Under the pieces are notes generated by a model. The model ran no database searches and was not told where the DNA came from. It was given only the letters and a program-made list of their open reading frames with translations. Shown in pieces: positions 1 to 5,911 of a DNA stretch of 8,576 nucleotides (positions are counted from its first letter, which is position 1; every line of letters begins with the position of its first letter). The stretch covers positions 1-8,576 of the forward strand of contig JBEBHD010000232.1 of assembly GCA_040080915.1 (NCBI GenBank), written 5' to 3'. This stretch comes from M3007 sp040080915. GTDB lineage: Bacteria; Bacteroidota; Bacteroidia; Chitinophagales; Saprospiraceae. A program made the position numbers and the translations under genes.

Positions 1-11
1 CCCCCCCCAAA

Positions 12-37
12 CCCTCTACCCACCCAACCAGAAACCT
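12..37 (-). repeat. Left arm of imperfect inverted repeat flanking the PNP gene
   Basis: Read on the minus strand, this 26-base stretch matches the plus-strand stretch at 858-883 at 21 of 26 positions. The first 12 bases (AGGTTTCTGGTT) are identical and a G-rich tail follows. It covers the last codons and the TAG stop of the PNP gene. The window starts with a run of at least eight C, so the arm sits in G/C-skewed low-complexity DNA, which may inflate the tail of the match. Confidence 0.5.
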
Positions 38-843
38 ACATCGCGTATGATTCGGCTTAGATTTGGCTCTGCGGCGCGGGCCACAGCGATCACGTCTTCA
101 AGCGAGGTTTCTTTGATGGCGCTGGGAGGAAAGGATACATTGGTTACCATGGACAACAGGAGTACGGGCAGGTCTTGGTGTCGGGCCACGAGCACCTCGG
201 GCACAGATGACATACCGGTACAGTCGCTGCCCAGATTGCGTAACATAGTGTATTCGGCAGGGGTTTCGAGGTTAGGGCCTTGCAGAGCGGAGTAAACGCC
301 CTCAAATGCCCGGATACCGTGCTTTTGGGCGATAGCCAGCGCCTTTTCCCGCAGTGCCGCATCGTAGGGTTTGGACATATCGGGGAAGCGCGGGCCGAGG
401 CGCTCGTCGTTGAGGCCGCGCAACGGATTTTCGGGCAACAGGTTGATGTGGTCACGTACCACCACGATGTCGCCGCCGCGCAGGTGCGGATTGATGCCGC
501 CCGAGGCGTTCGTGATAATGAGCCGCTCGATGCCGAGCGCTTTCAGTACCCGCACCGGGAACGTCACCTGCTGCATGCTCCAGCCCTCATAGTAGTGCAG
601 CCGCCCGGCCATGACCACCACCGGATGCCCCTCAAGGCGGCCAAAAACTAATTTCCCTTGGTGGCTTTGCACAGTGCTCTGGGCAAAGTGCGGAAGGTCG
701 GCATAAGCGATTTCTGCTGTTTTTTCCACTTCATCGGCCAGATTGCCGAGGCCCGTTCCGAGGATGATCCCCGTTCGGGGGCGGAAGTCGGTGCGGGCAC
801 GAATGGCGGCCACGGCTTCTTGAATTTGATCGTACAGTTGCAT
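16..843 (-). CDS. Purine nucleoside phosphorylase, trimeric (PNP-I) type
   Basis: This cytosolic enzyme of purine salvage cleaves purine (deoxy)nucleosides with phosphate to give free base and (deoxy)ribose-1-phosphate. The 275 residues match the usual length of the trimeric 6-oxopurine PNP family. Visible landmarks are the phosphate loop GTGLG at 29-33 (the human enzyme has Ser where Thr30 stands), SHQG with His61, AGRLHYYEG at 79-87 with Arg81 and His83, NASGG at 112-116, ETPAE at 193-197, GMSSVPEVLVARH at 210-222, and VTN with Asn235, the residue that selects hypoxanthine and guanine. These point to inosine/guanosine use. The position equivalent to human His257, which contacts the ribose 5'-OH, appears to be Leu248. 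The C-terminus (GFWLGG) is short and is encoded by one arm of an inverted repeat. The start ATG at 843 opens directly into the family N-terminus. The gene follows the BASS transporter on the same strand after 142 bp. Family assignment is secure; exact substrate range is inferred. Confidence 0.95.
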   Translation of the reverse strand: MQLYDQIQEAVAAIRARTDFRPRTGIILGTGLGNLADEVEKTAEIAYADLPHFAQSTVQSHQGKLVFGRLEGHPVVVMAGRLHYYEGWSMQQVTFPVRVLKALGIERLIITNASGGINPHLRGGDIVVVRDHINLLPENPLRGLNDERLGPRFPDMSKPYDAALREKALAIAQKHGIRAFEGVYSALQGPNLETPAEYTMLRNLGSDCTGMSSVPEVLVARHQDLPVLLLSMVTNVSFPPSAIKETSLEDVIAVARAAEPNLSRIIRDVGFWLGG

Positions 844-857
844 TATGATAGGTTAGG

Positions 858-883
858 AGGTTTCTGGTTAGGGGGGGTGAAGG
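858..883 (+). repeat. Right arm of imperfect inverted repeat flanking the PNP gene
   Basis: This is the partner of the arm at 12-37. It begins with the same 12 bases, AGGTTTCTGGTT, followed by seven G. It lies 15 bp upstream of the PNP start codon, in what should be the leader of that gene. No transposase lies between the arms, only the PNP gene, so this is not an insertion sequence. Confidence 0.5.
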
Positions 884-924
884 GAGACCTGATTTTTTGT
901 CGCCCCGCAAGGAGGCTGGTTTAC

Positions 925-948
925 CCGCCGAAGCCTTGGCGAAGGCGG
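925..948. repeat. Imperfect intergenic hairpin-forming sequence between BASS and PNP genes
   Basis: CCGCC at 925-929 and GGCGG at 944-948 face each other, and an alternative 5-bp stem, GCCTT at 933-937 with AAGGC at 942-946, has a 4-base loop. It lies 38 bp past the stop of the BASS gene in the direction of transcription. No U-tract follows on the minus strand, so I do not call it an intrinsic terminator. It could be a dispersed intergenic repeat. The rest of the 844-985 gap shows only G-rich low-complexity sequence. Confidence 0.3.
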
Positions 949-985
949 ATTTTGGATACTTCGCGCTGCGAGGTGCTAGGTATAT

Positions 986-1915
986 TTATTCGGACGGAGG
1001 CGACACTTTTGCCGGTTGAGTTGCCGGATTTCGTTTCCACCACGCGGCGAGGCTGATACCGGTCACCAAATCCCAGATACCCCACCACGCGGCCACGAGG
1101 GCCATGCCGCCGAGGGCGTTGAAAAAACGAAAGATGAGCAGCAGCCCAAGCGCCGTGTTGTGTACGCCGGTCTCGAACGCCAGGGTGCGGCTGTCGCCCT
1201 CCGGGAGTCGGGCCAAACGCCCGATCCAGTAACCCGTGCTGAGGCCGAGCGCGTTGTGTACCAACACGATGGCAAACACACTTCCAAGGTATTTGGTCAG
1301 GTTGTCGCCGTTGCCGAGCAAAGCGAGCACAAGGATGGAAAAGAACAGCACCAAGGCCACGCGCCGCACCCAAGGACGGATACGGGCCGTGAAAGCCGGA
1401 AAGCGGTTGTTGAGCAGCATCCCGATCAGCAGTGGGGCCAATATCAGCTGGAGAATGATGAGCGCCATATCGCCGAGGCCAAGGTCAAAGGACGTGCGCA
1501 GGGCTTCTGATTCCGGCACAAATTGCGACCAGAACAGAAACCCCGCAGGCGTCACCACGGTAGCCAGCAGGATGATGATGGCGTTGAAAGTGACCGACAA
1601 CGCCGTGTTCGCACCAGAAAAATGCACCAAAAAATTGGTCATGTTGCCCGACGGGCACATGCTCACCAACACCATACCCAAGGCCATGCTCGTGGGGGGG
1701 CGGAACAACGCGATGATGCCCAACGTCAGCAACGGGAAAAGCAGGTACTGCGCCACCATACCCACAGCGATGGACTTGGGAAACCGGGCCACCTGGCGGA
1801 AGTCCGCCGGGCGAACGTCCAAGGCAACGCTGAACATCAAAAAAGCCATAGCCACGTTCAGCACGGCCAACTGATCGGGATTGAAATTGATACGAAGCAG
1901 GTCAACTTGATGCAT
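986..1915 (-). CDS. Bile acid:sodium symporter (BASS) family transporter
   Basis: This inner-membrane protein of 309 residues has about nine to ten hydrophobic segments, starting at residues 16-33 (LAVLNVAMAFLMFSVAL) and 48-70, and a short polar C-terminal tail. It has the two crossover motifs of the family: CPSGNMTN at 87-94 in the first half and ETGVHNTALG at 248-257 in the second. Relatives couple Na+ entry to uptake of organic anions such as bile acids, pantoate or keto acids; the substrate here cannot be told. In the second motif His252 stands where the characterised ASBT-type carriers have Gln (E-x-x-x-Q-N), a residue of a sodium site. The ATG at 1915 is preferred because about 15 residues precede the first membrane segment, as usual in the family, and the next Met (residue 23) lies inside that segment. 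The gene has its own upstream region, separated from serC by a repeat-rich gap. Confidence 0.92.
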   Translation of the reverse strand: MHQVDLLRINFNPDQLAVLNVAMAFLMFSVALDVRPADFRQVARFPKSIAVGMVAQYLLFPLLTLGIIALFRPPTSMALGMVLVSMCPSGNMTNFLVHFSGANTALSVTFNAIIILLATVVTPAGFLFWSQFVPESEALRTSFDLGLGDMALIILQLILAPLLIGMLLNNRFPAFTARIRPWVRRVALVLFFSILVLALLGNGDNLTKYLGSVFAIVLVHNALGLSTGYWIGRLARLPEGDSRTLAFETGVHNTALGLLLIFRFFNALGGMALVAAWWGIWDLVTGISLAAWWKRNPATQPAKVSPPSE

Positions 1916-1922
1916 GGTTGGG

Positions 1923-1953
1923 CAAAAGTCAGTGCAATGTGCTAATTGGACAA
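1923..1953 (-). promoter_or_regulatory. Candidate Bacteroidota-type promoter for the BASS gene
   Basis: On the minus strand, GACTTTTG (1930-1923) differs from the -7 consensus TAnnTTTG by one base. A TTG (1953-1951) lies 20 bases upstream, within the expected distance for the -33 element. Transcription would then begin only a few bases before the ATG at 1915, giving an almost leaderless mRNA. The -33 TTG lies inside one of the repeated 11-mers. The match is short and could be chance. Confidence 0.35.
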
Positions 1954-1970
1954 TGTGCTAATGTGCTAAT
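1936..1970. repeat. Three copies of AATGTGCTAAT, the last two in 8-bp register
   Basis: Copies sit at 1936-1946, 1952-1962 and 1960-1970. The offsets are 16 and 8 bp, so the second and third overlap as a tandem octamer AATGTGCT. The sequence is unrelated to the CTCACCCG array nearby but has the same 8-bp period. It lies 20-55 bp upstream of the BASS start codon, where it could be regulatory or simply a seed of tandem duplication. Confidence 0.75.
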
Positions 1971-2016
1971 TCCCAATGAGGTGTCATCTGTTTTAGGTTA
2001 CACTAATTTGGCCCAC

Positions 2017-2049
2017 AAACATTCCAGGTTTTTAAAACCTGGAATGTTT
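2017..2049. repeat. Perfect 33-bp palindrome (16-bp arms, 1-base centre)
   Basis: The left arm AAACATTCCAGGTTTT (2017-2032) pairs without mismatch with 2034-2049 around T2033. As RNA on either strand it would fold into a stable hairpin with an A/U-rich top and the core ATTCCAGG/CCTGGAAT. It lies between serC and the BASS gene, so it could end serC transcription or protect the 3' end of its mRNA, but there is no proper U-tract beyond the stem. Its perfect symmetry and separation from the genes also fit a dispersed palindromic repeat or a dimeric protein-binding site. Confidence 0.85.
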
Positions 2050-2126
2050 ACATCGGAGAAACCAAAACAACATTTTTCAGCAAAAGAAACGATTGGGCTT
2101 TTGACACAATCCCATGAAGTGCCTCT

Positions 2127-2299
2127 TTCACCCGCTCGCCCGCTCACCCGCTCACCCCGCTCACCCGCTCACCCGCTCACCCTCTCACCCGCTCACCCGC
2201 TCGCCCTCTCACCCGCTCACCCTCTCACCCGCTCACCCTCTCACCCGCTCGCCCTCTCACCCGCTCACCCGCTCACCCGCTCTCACCCGCTCTCACCCG
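2127..2299. repeat. Octanucleotide tandem array, 21 copies of CTCACCCG
   Basis: The array has 21 units of consensus CTCACCCG (minus strand CGGGTGAG). The variants are limited: A to G at position 4 (units at 2135, 2200, 2248), G to T at position 8 (units at 2176, 2200, 2216, 2232, 2248), one 9-base unit (2151-2159), a divergent first unit (2127-2134), and an extra CT before each of the last two units. Every unit keeps CCC, so the minus strand, which is the sense strand of serC, carries 21 GGG runs mostly 5 bases apart. The last unit (2292-2299) overlaps the serC stop codon. Four 16-bp dimers (2192-2255) show a higher-order repeat. Confidence 0.97.
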
Positions 2300-3375
2300 C
2301 TTCTCCTTGCAAAATCCCGCATCAAATCCACCAGCGCCTGCACGCTGGCCTTGGGCAGGGCATTGTACGTGGAGGCCCGGAACCCGCCCACCGAGCGGTG
2401 CCCCTTGAGGCCGACCATACCGTTGGCTTCGGTTTCTTTCAAAAATTCTTTTTCCAACCCTTCGTGCCCTTTGGCCATGACAAAGCAGATGTTCATCAGT
2501 GAGCGGTCTTCTCTGGCGCAGGTGCCAGCGAACAGCGGGTTAGCATCAATTTCGTTGTACAGCAGGGCCGCCTTGGCCTTGTTGCGGCGGTGCATGGCTT
2601 TCAGTCCACCGGTTTTTTTGATCCAGCGCATGGTCAGCATAGACACGTAGATAGGGAACACCGGCGGTGTGTTATACAGGGAATTTTCCGAAATGAACGT
2701 GCGGTAGTCAAGCATCGTAGGAAGGTAACGGCTCACCTTGCCGAGCATATCCTCGCGCACGATGACCACCGTGACACCCGCCGGTCCGAGGTTTTTTTGC
2801 GCCCCGGCGTAAATCAGGCCGAAGTTGGCCACGTCCACCGGGCGGCTCAGAAAATCGGACGACATGTCGCACACTACGGGCACGGGCGACTTGGGAAAAC
2901 GCTGGTACTGGGTGCCGAAAATCGTGTTGTTGCTGGTCAGGTGCAGGTATTTGGCATCTTTCGGTATTTTGTATCCCTTGGGAATAAATGTGTAGTTCTG
3001 CTCCTTGGACGAAGCCAGTACGGTTGTATTGCCAAACGCTTTGGCTTCTTTTATGGCCTTGTTGGCCCAAGTACCGGTGTCTGCGTACGCGGCGGTTTCG
3101 CCGTCGTCGAGCAGGTTCATGGGAACCATGAAAAACTGAGTGCTGGCACCGCCAGTAAGCCAAAGGACGTGATAACCGCTATTGGCCGGGATGCTCAACA
3201 GCTCGTGCATCAAGGCGTTGGCTTCTTCCATGATGGCGGTGAATTCGGGGCCTCGGTGGCTCATTTCGAGCAGGCTGAGGCCGCTGCCGAGGTAGTTGGC
3301 CGCGCCTTTGGCGGCTTCTTTGATGACGGGGGCCGGCAACACGGCCGGGCCAGCGGAAAAGTTGTGTTTTTTCAT
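2293..3375 (-). CDS. serC: Phosphoserine aminotransferase
   Basis: This cytosolic PLP enzyme converts 3-phosphohydroxypyruvate and glutamate to O-phosphoserine and 2-oxoglutarate in serine biosynthesis; the family also acts on phosphohydroxythreonine in pyridoxal phosphate synthesis. The 360 residues fit the family. It opens with the typical NFSAGPAVLP (5-14), then SHRGPEF (39-45, Arg41 for the substrate carboxylate), TGGASTQF (74-81), the PLP lysine Lys194 in GAQKNLG, and the C-terminal GHRSVGGFRASTYNA (325-339). An in-frame ATG 48 bp upstream (3423) would add 16 residues unlike the family, so the start is placed at 3375. The last codons AGC GGG TGA lie in or next to the octamer array, so the extreme C-terminus (ARRSG) is partly repeat-derived. 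It follows rsgA after 63 bp and probably has its own promoter there. No serA neighbour is visible. Confidence 0.97.
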   Translation of the reverse strand: MKKHNFSAGPAVLPAPVIKEAAKGAANYLGSGLSLLEMSHRGPEFTAIMEEANALMHELLSIPANSGYHVLWLTGGASTQFFMVPMNLLDDGETAAYADTGTWANKAIKEAKAFGNTTVLASSKEQNYTFIPKGYKIPKDAKYLHLTSNNTIFGTQYQRFPKSPVPVVCDMSSDFLSRPVDVANFGLIYAGAQKNLGPAGVTVVIVREDMLGKVSRYLPTMLDYRTFISENSLYNTPPVFPIYVSMLTMRWIKKTGGLKAMHRRNKAKAALLYNEIDANPLFAGTCAREDRSLMNICFVMAKGHEGLEKEFLKETEANGMVGLKGHRSVGGFRASTYNALPKASVQALVDLMRDFARRSG

Positions 3376-3420
3376 GTGACGATACCGGGGCGTTTGTTCG
3401 GGCCTGCCCCAAAAGCGTGG

Positions 3421-3428
3421 CAAAAGTA
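3421..3428 (-). promoter_or_regulatory. Candidate -7 element for serC
   Basis: TACTTTTG on the minus strand matches the Bacteroidota -7 consensus TAnnTTTG exactly. It sits just past the rsgA stop and 45 bp before the serC ATG at 3375. No TTG or TTTG is seen at the expected -33 distance. The leader it would produce contains GGGGC (3391-3387 on the plus strand reversed) and GCCCC (3410-3406) that can pair in a 5-bp GC stem with a 14-base loop just ahead of the start codon. It suggests serC can be transcribed separately from the upstream genes. Confidence 0.4.
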
Positions 3429-3438
3429 CCGCTTCTCG

Positions 3439-4392
3439 TCACATTTCTTTCCAGCGCTCCCAATAGTTCTGATCTTCCACCTCCTCTATGATGCCGAGGT
3501 AATTGGTGTACCGCAGCTCGCTCACGGTGCCCTCTGCCACGGCTTTGCGCACCACGCAGCCCGGTTCGTTGCGGTGCAGGCACGATGCGCCAAACCGGCA
3601 TCCGTCCGACAGCACGAAAAATTCGCGGAAGGCGTGTGCCACGTTTTGCGGGTCTTTGTTGTTGAACGCCAGCGTTTTGATGCCCGGCGTGTCAATAATC
3701 CTTCCCCCGAAATCGAGCTCGAACATCTCGGCAAAAGTGGTTGTGTGCTGGCCCTTGCCGGAGTGGTCGCTGATTTCGCCCGTGCGCAGGCCCAGTCCCG
3801 GCTGGATGGCGTTGATCAGGCTGCTCTTGCCCACGCCCGACTGCCCGCTAAGCAATGTTGTTTTGTCTTTCAAAACCTCCACGAGCGCGTCAAGGCCCTT
3901 GCGCTCCGGCACGGACGTGGCCAGCACGCGATAGCCAATTTTTTCATAAACTGCTTTCATAGAAAAAAACGCCGCCACGTCCGCCTCCTCGTACAGGTCG
4001 CCCTTGTTGAACACGATGATGGCGGGAATATCGTGCGGCTCGGTCATCAGCAAAAACCGGTCAATAAACCCCGGCTTGAGGTTCGGATAGGCAGCCGTCA
4101 CGATCAGCACGGCCTGATCAATATTGGCCGCCAACAGGTGCATGTCGTGCTTGCGGCGCGGCGACTGCCGCACGACGTGGTTGCGGCGCGGCAGTATTTT
4201 TTTGATCATGCCCTGGGCGGCACCTTCGGGGTGTACCTCCACGCGGTCGCCCACGGCCACGGGGTTGGTCAGCACCACATCGTCGAGACGAAACTTGCCC
4301 ACGATGCGGCATTGCAGCACGGTACCGTCCGCTTCGAGGCGCACGCTGTACCAGCTTCCGGTGGATTTTATTACGGTTCCTATCTGTATCAT
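3439..4392 (-). CDS. rsgA: Small ribosomal subunit biogenesis GTPase RsgA
   Basis: This circularly permuted GTPase checks late 30S subunit assembly, its GTPase being stimulated by the subunit. The 317 residues show the three family parts: an N-terminal OB fold (about 1-68), the permuted GTPase domain with G4 NKGD (129-132) ahead of G1 GQSGVGKSS (183-191), a G2 region GKGQHTTT (212-219) and G3 DTPG (234-237), and a C-terminal zinc finger with Cys265, Cys271, His273 and Cys279. The zinc loop has five residues between the first two cysteines (CRFGASC), where E. coli and related RsgA have four. All catalytic elements are otherwise present, so the protein should be active. Its ATG overlaps the TGA of the upstream glycosyltransferase by four bases (ATGA), which implies coupled translation. 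Confidence 0.97.
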   Translation of the reverse strand: MIQIGTVIKSTGSWYSVRLEADGTVLQCRIVGKFRLDDVVLTNPVAVGDRVEVHPEGAAQGMIKKILPRRNHVVRQSPRRKHDMHLLAANIDQAVLIVTAAYPNLKPGFIDRFLLMTEPHDIPAIIVFNKGDLYEEADVAAFFSMKAVYEKIGYRVLATSVPERKGLDALVEVLKDKTTLLSGQSGVGKSSLINAIQPGLGLRTGEISDHSGKGQHTTTFAEMFELDFGGRIIDTPGIKTLAFNNKDPQNVAHAFREFFVLSDGCRFGASCLHRNEPGCVVRKAVAEGTVSELRYTNYLGIIEEVEDQNYWERWKEM

Positions 4393-5897
4393 TCGTTTTT
4401 GCCCTCTCGTTGTTTTTGGCGGATGGCCAACGTCTCGCCCTCAAAAATGGTTTCCTTGAACCCCGCCTGCTCCAATTCTCGGTACAAAACTGGCTCGCAC
4501 GCCGGATTAGTCGCAAAGTAACGAGAAGGACCTATGTCCCGGCTGATTTCCACGTGCAAAAACCGCTGGAGGTAGGTATGCACATAAAAATTGCCCGCCA
4601 GCGCCTCGCAGGCCCCGATCAAACTGCCCTCGGGGATGATTTTGCGCAGCGCCTCCACGTCGCGCAGCAGCGCCTTCTCGCGGCCCGGCTTGCCCGCAAT
4701 GGTGACCAAAAAAAACGCGAGCGCCGCCAGGGCCGCCACCGCGAACTGCCGTACCCGTTTGGCTGCCGCGCTTTTTTTTGCCTGCGGCAAATCAAATACA
4801 CGCCGCAGTACCGGCAGGTGAAAATAACCAGCGGCGAGGGCAAACATCGGCAGGCTGGCGGTCAGGTACATGGCCGTTTGGCGGGTGCTGGCCAACAGTG
4901 GCAGCGTGCCCGCAAAGCCGAGCAGGGCAAAAAACAAGGCTGTGCGCCAATGCTCCGCCCGCTCCACCGCGTCCGGTTTTTGCCTTCGGGCTGTAGCCCA
5001 AAACAAGACCGACACGATGAACATCGGCAGCAACTCCATGAGCAAAATTTTGAGCGCATTCAGCCGTCCCCACCCGGTGTGCAGGCCGTCTTCGCGCCCG
5101 CCGGCGAGGGCCACGGACAGCCGCTGTTCCCAGTAGTTTTGGAAAAATTCGCGGGCTGGCGGCACCAGCGCGAGCAGGGTGGCAAACGCCAGCAGCACCA
5201 CACCGCCAGCAAAAACAGATTGCCCCAGCCCGAGCCACCGATTTCTGTCCGGCAAGGCCACCGCAAACAAAAACGGCGCAGCCACCGGGTACAGCGCCAC
5301 CGGCCCCTTGGTCAGCAGGCCGAGAAAAACGAACAGGCCGGTGAGCATCAGCCAAAGCGTGGTTTTGTTTTGAAAAAAAACTGCCCGCGTCGCGCTATGC
5401 ACCGCCAGCAGGCAAAACGCCAGCATCGTAGTGTCCATCAGGTTGTTGGGCGCTCCCCAGATGACGGTCGGGATCAGGTAAAACAGCAGCAGTGGCAGCC
5501 AGGTGTGCCGTTCCCGGTGGGCCGTGCCGCGTAGGGGAATTTCCCAAATTCGGCACAACAGCAGGCAATTGAGCGCCAAAAGGAGCGCCGAGTACAGTTT
5601 TTCCACCCACCAATGGTCGCCGAGCGCGTGGAAAAACAGCGACTGTATCCAAAGCATCAGGGGTGGGTTTTCCTGATAAAAAACAGGCAGGCCGGGCACC
5701 CAGTAGCCCGACGAAAAAAACGGTGCCCAGTAGCTGCCTTTCCCCTCGGCGAGGTTGCGGGCCATGGAAGCGTACAACAGCCCATCGCCGAACATGCCCT
5801 GCGTGAGCACACGGGGCAGGAACAGGGCCGCGATGAACACGACCGCGAGCAGGAGGAGGGCGCGTTCGAGCGCGGATGCGGGGTTGTGTGGTCGCAT
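4389..5897 (-). CDS. ArnT/PMT-like (GT39/GT83 clan) membrane glycosyltransferase
   Basis: This is a polytopic inner-membrane protein of 502 residues with about ten or more hydrophobic segments (first at 13-32, last near 386-400) and a C-terminal soluble part of about 100 residues (401-502). Near the N-terminus FGDGLLYASMARNLAEG (36-52) carries Asp38, the usual position of the catalytic acid in the first periplasmic loop of GT-C enzymes. YQENPPLMLW (74-83) matches the ArnT-type E-x-PPL-x-x-W motif, and LLTKGP (194-199) is a further family signature. Members move sugars from polyprenyl-phosphate donors to lipid A, proteins or other acceptors on the periplasmic face; donor and acceptor here are unknown. 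It lies 14 bp after the peptidase stop and overlaps rsgA by four bases, so it is in the middle of a likely operon. The start at 5897 gives a short basic tail before the first membrane segment, as expected. Confidence 0.88.
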   Translation of the reverse strand: MRPHNPASALERALLLLAVVFIAALFLPRVLTQGMFGDGLLYASMARNLAEGKGSYWAPFFSSGYWVPGLPVFYQENPPLMLWIQSLFFHALGDHWWVEKLYSALLLALNCLLLCRIWEIPLRGTAHRERHTWLPLLLFYLIPTVIWGAPNNLMDTTMLAFCLLAVHSATRAVFFQNKTTLWLMLTGLFVFLGLLTKGPVALYPVAAPFLFAVALPDRNRWLGLGQSVFAGGVVLLAFATLLALVPPAREFFQNYWEQRLSVALAGGREDGLHTGWGRLNALKILLMELLPMFIVSVLFWATARRQKPDAVERAEHWRTALFFALLGFAGTLPLLASTRQTAMYLTASLPMFALAAGYFHLPVLRRVFDLPQAKKSAAAKRVRQFAVAALAALAFFLVTIAGKPGREKALLRDVEALRKIIPEGSLIGACEALAGNFYVHTYLQRFLHVEISRDIGPSRYFATNPACEPVLYRELEQAGFKETIFEGETLAIRQKQREGKNE

Positions 5898-5911
5898 AGA
5901 AATGTTGGTAA

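Larger units (their letters stand above)
1916..2292. other. Repeat-rich 377-bp intergenic region between serC and the BASS gene
   Basis: No gene is supported here. From the serC side it holds the octamer array (to 2127), about 77 bp of unremarkable AT-richer sequence (2050-2126), a perfect 33-bp palindrome (2017-2049), about 45 bp of unremarkable sequence, three copies of an 11-mer (1936-1970), and a candidate promoter next to the BASS start. Plus-strand reading frames run through the region because the array contains no stop on that strand; their products are simple Ser/Pro/Leu/Thr/Ala/His repeats and are not credible proteins. Confidence 0.8.

Noticed and set aside
12..883. Insertion sequence bounded by the 26-bp inverted repeats
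   Set aside because: The only gene inside is the purine nucleoside phosphorylase. There is no transposase, and flanking target duplications cannot be checked at the window edge.
2017..2049. Intrinsic terminator
   Set aside because: The stem is strong, but only three T follow on the plus strand and three on the minus strand, and both are part of the arms themselves. It is listed as a palindromic repeat instead.
2127..2299. CRISPR array
   Set aside because: The units are contiguous 8-base repeats without spacers, and no cas gene is near.
1918..2650. Plus-strand frames encoding Ser-Pro-Ala-His-Pro-Leu-Thr repeats
   Set aside because: The octamer array has no stop on this strand, and an 8-base unit read in threes gives the same 8-residue repeat in every frame. 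Nothing else supports a protein.
3376..3423. Earlier SerC start at 3423
   Set aside because: The 16 added residues are unlike the family and would overlap the candidate -7 element; the family N-terminus begins at 3375.
2590..4521. A 643-codon open frame on the plus strand
   Set aside because: It lies antisense across serC, rsgA and the end of the glycosyltransferase gene. Its product is rich in His, Val, Gly and Arg without any domain, while the opposite strand encodes clear families end to end.
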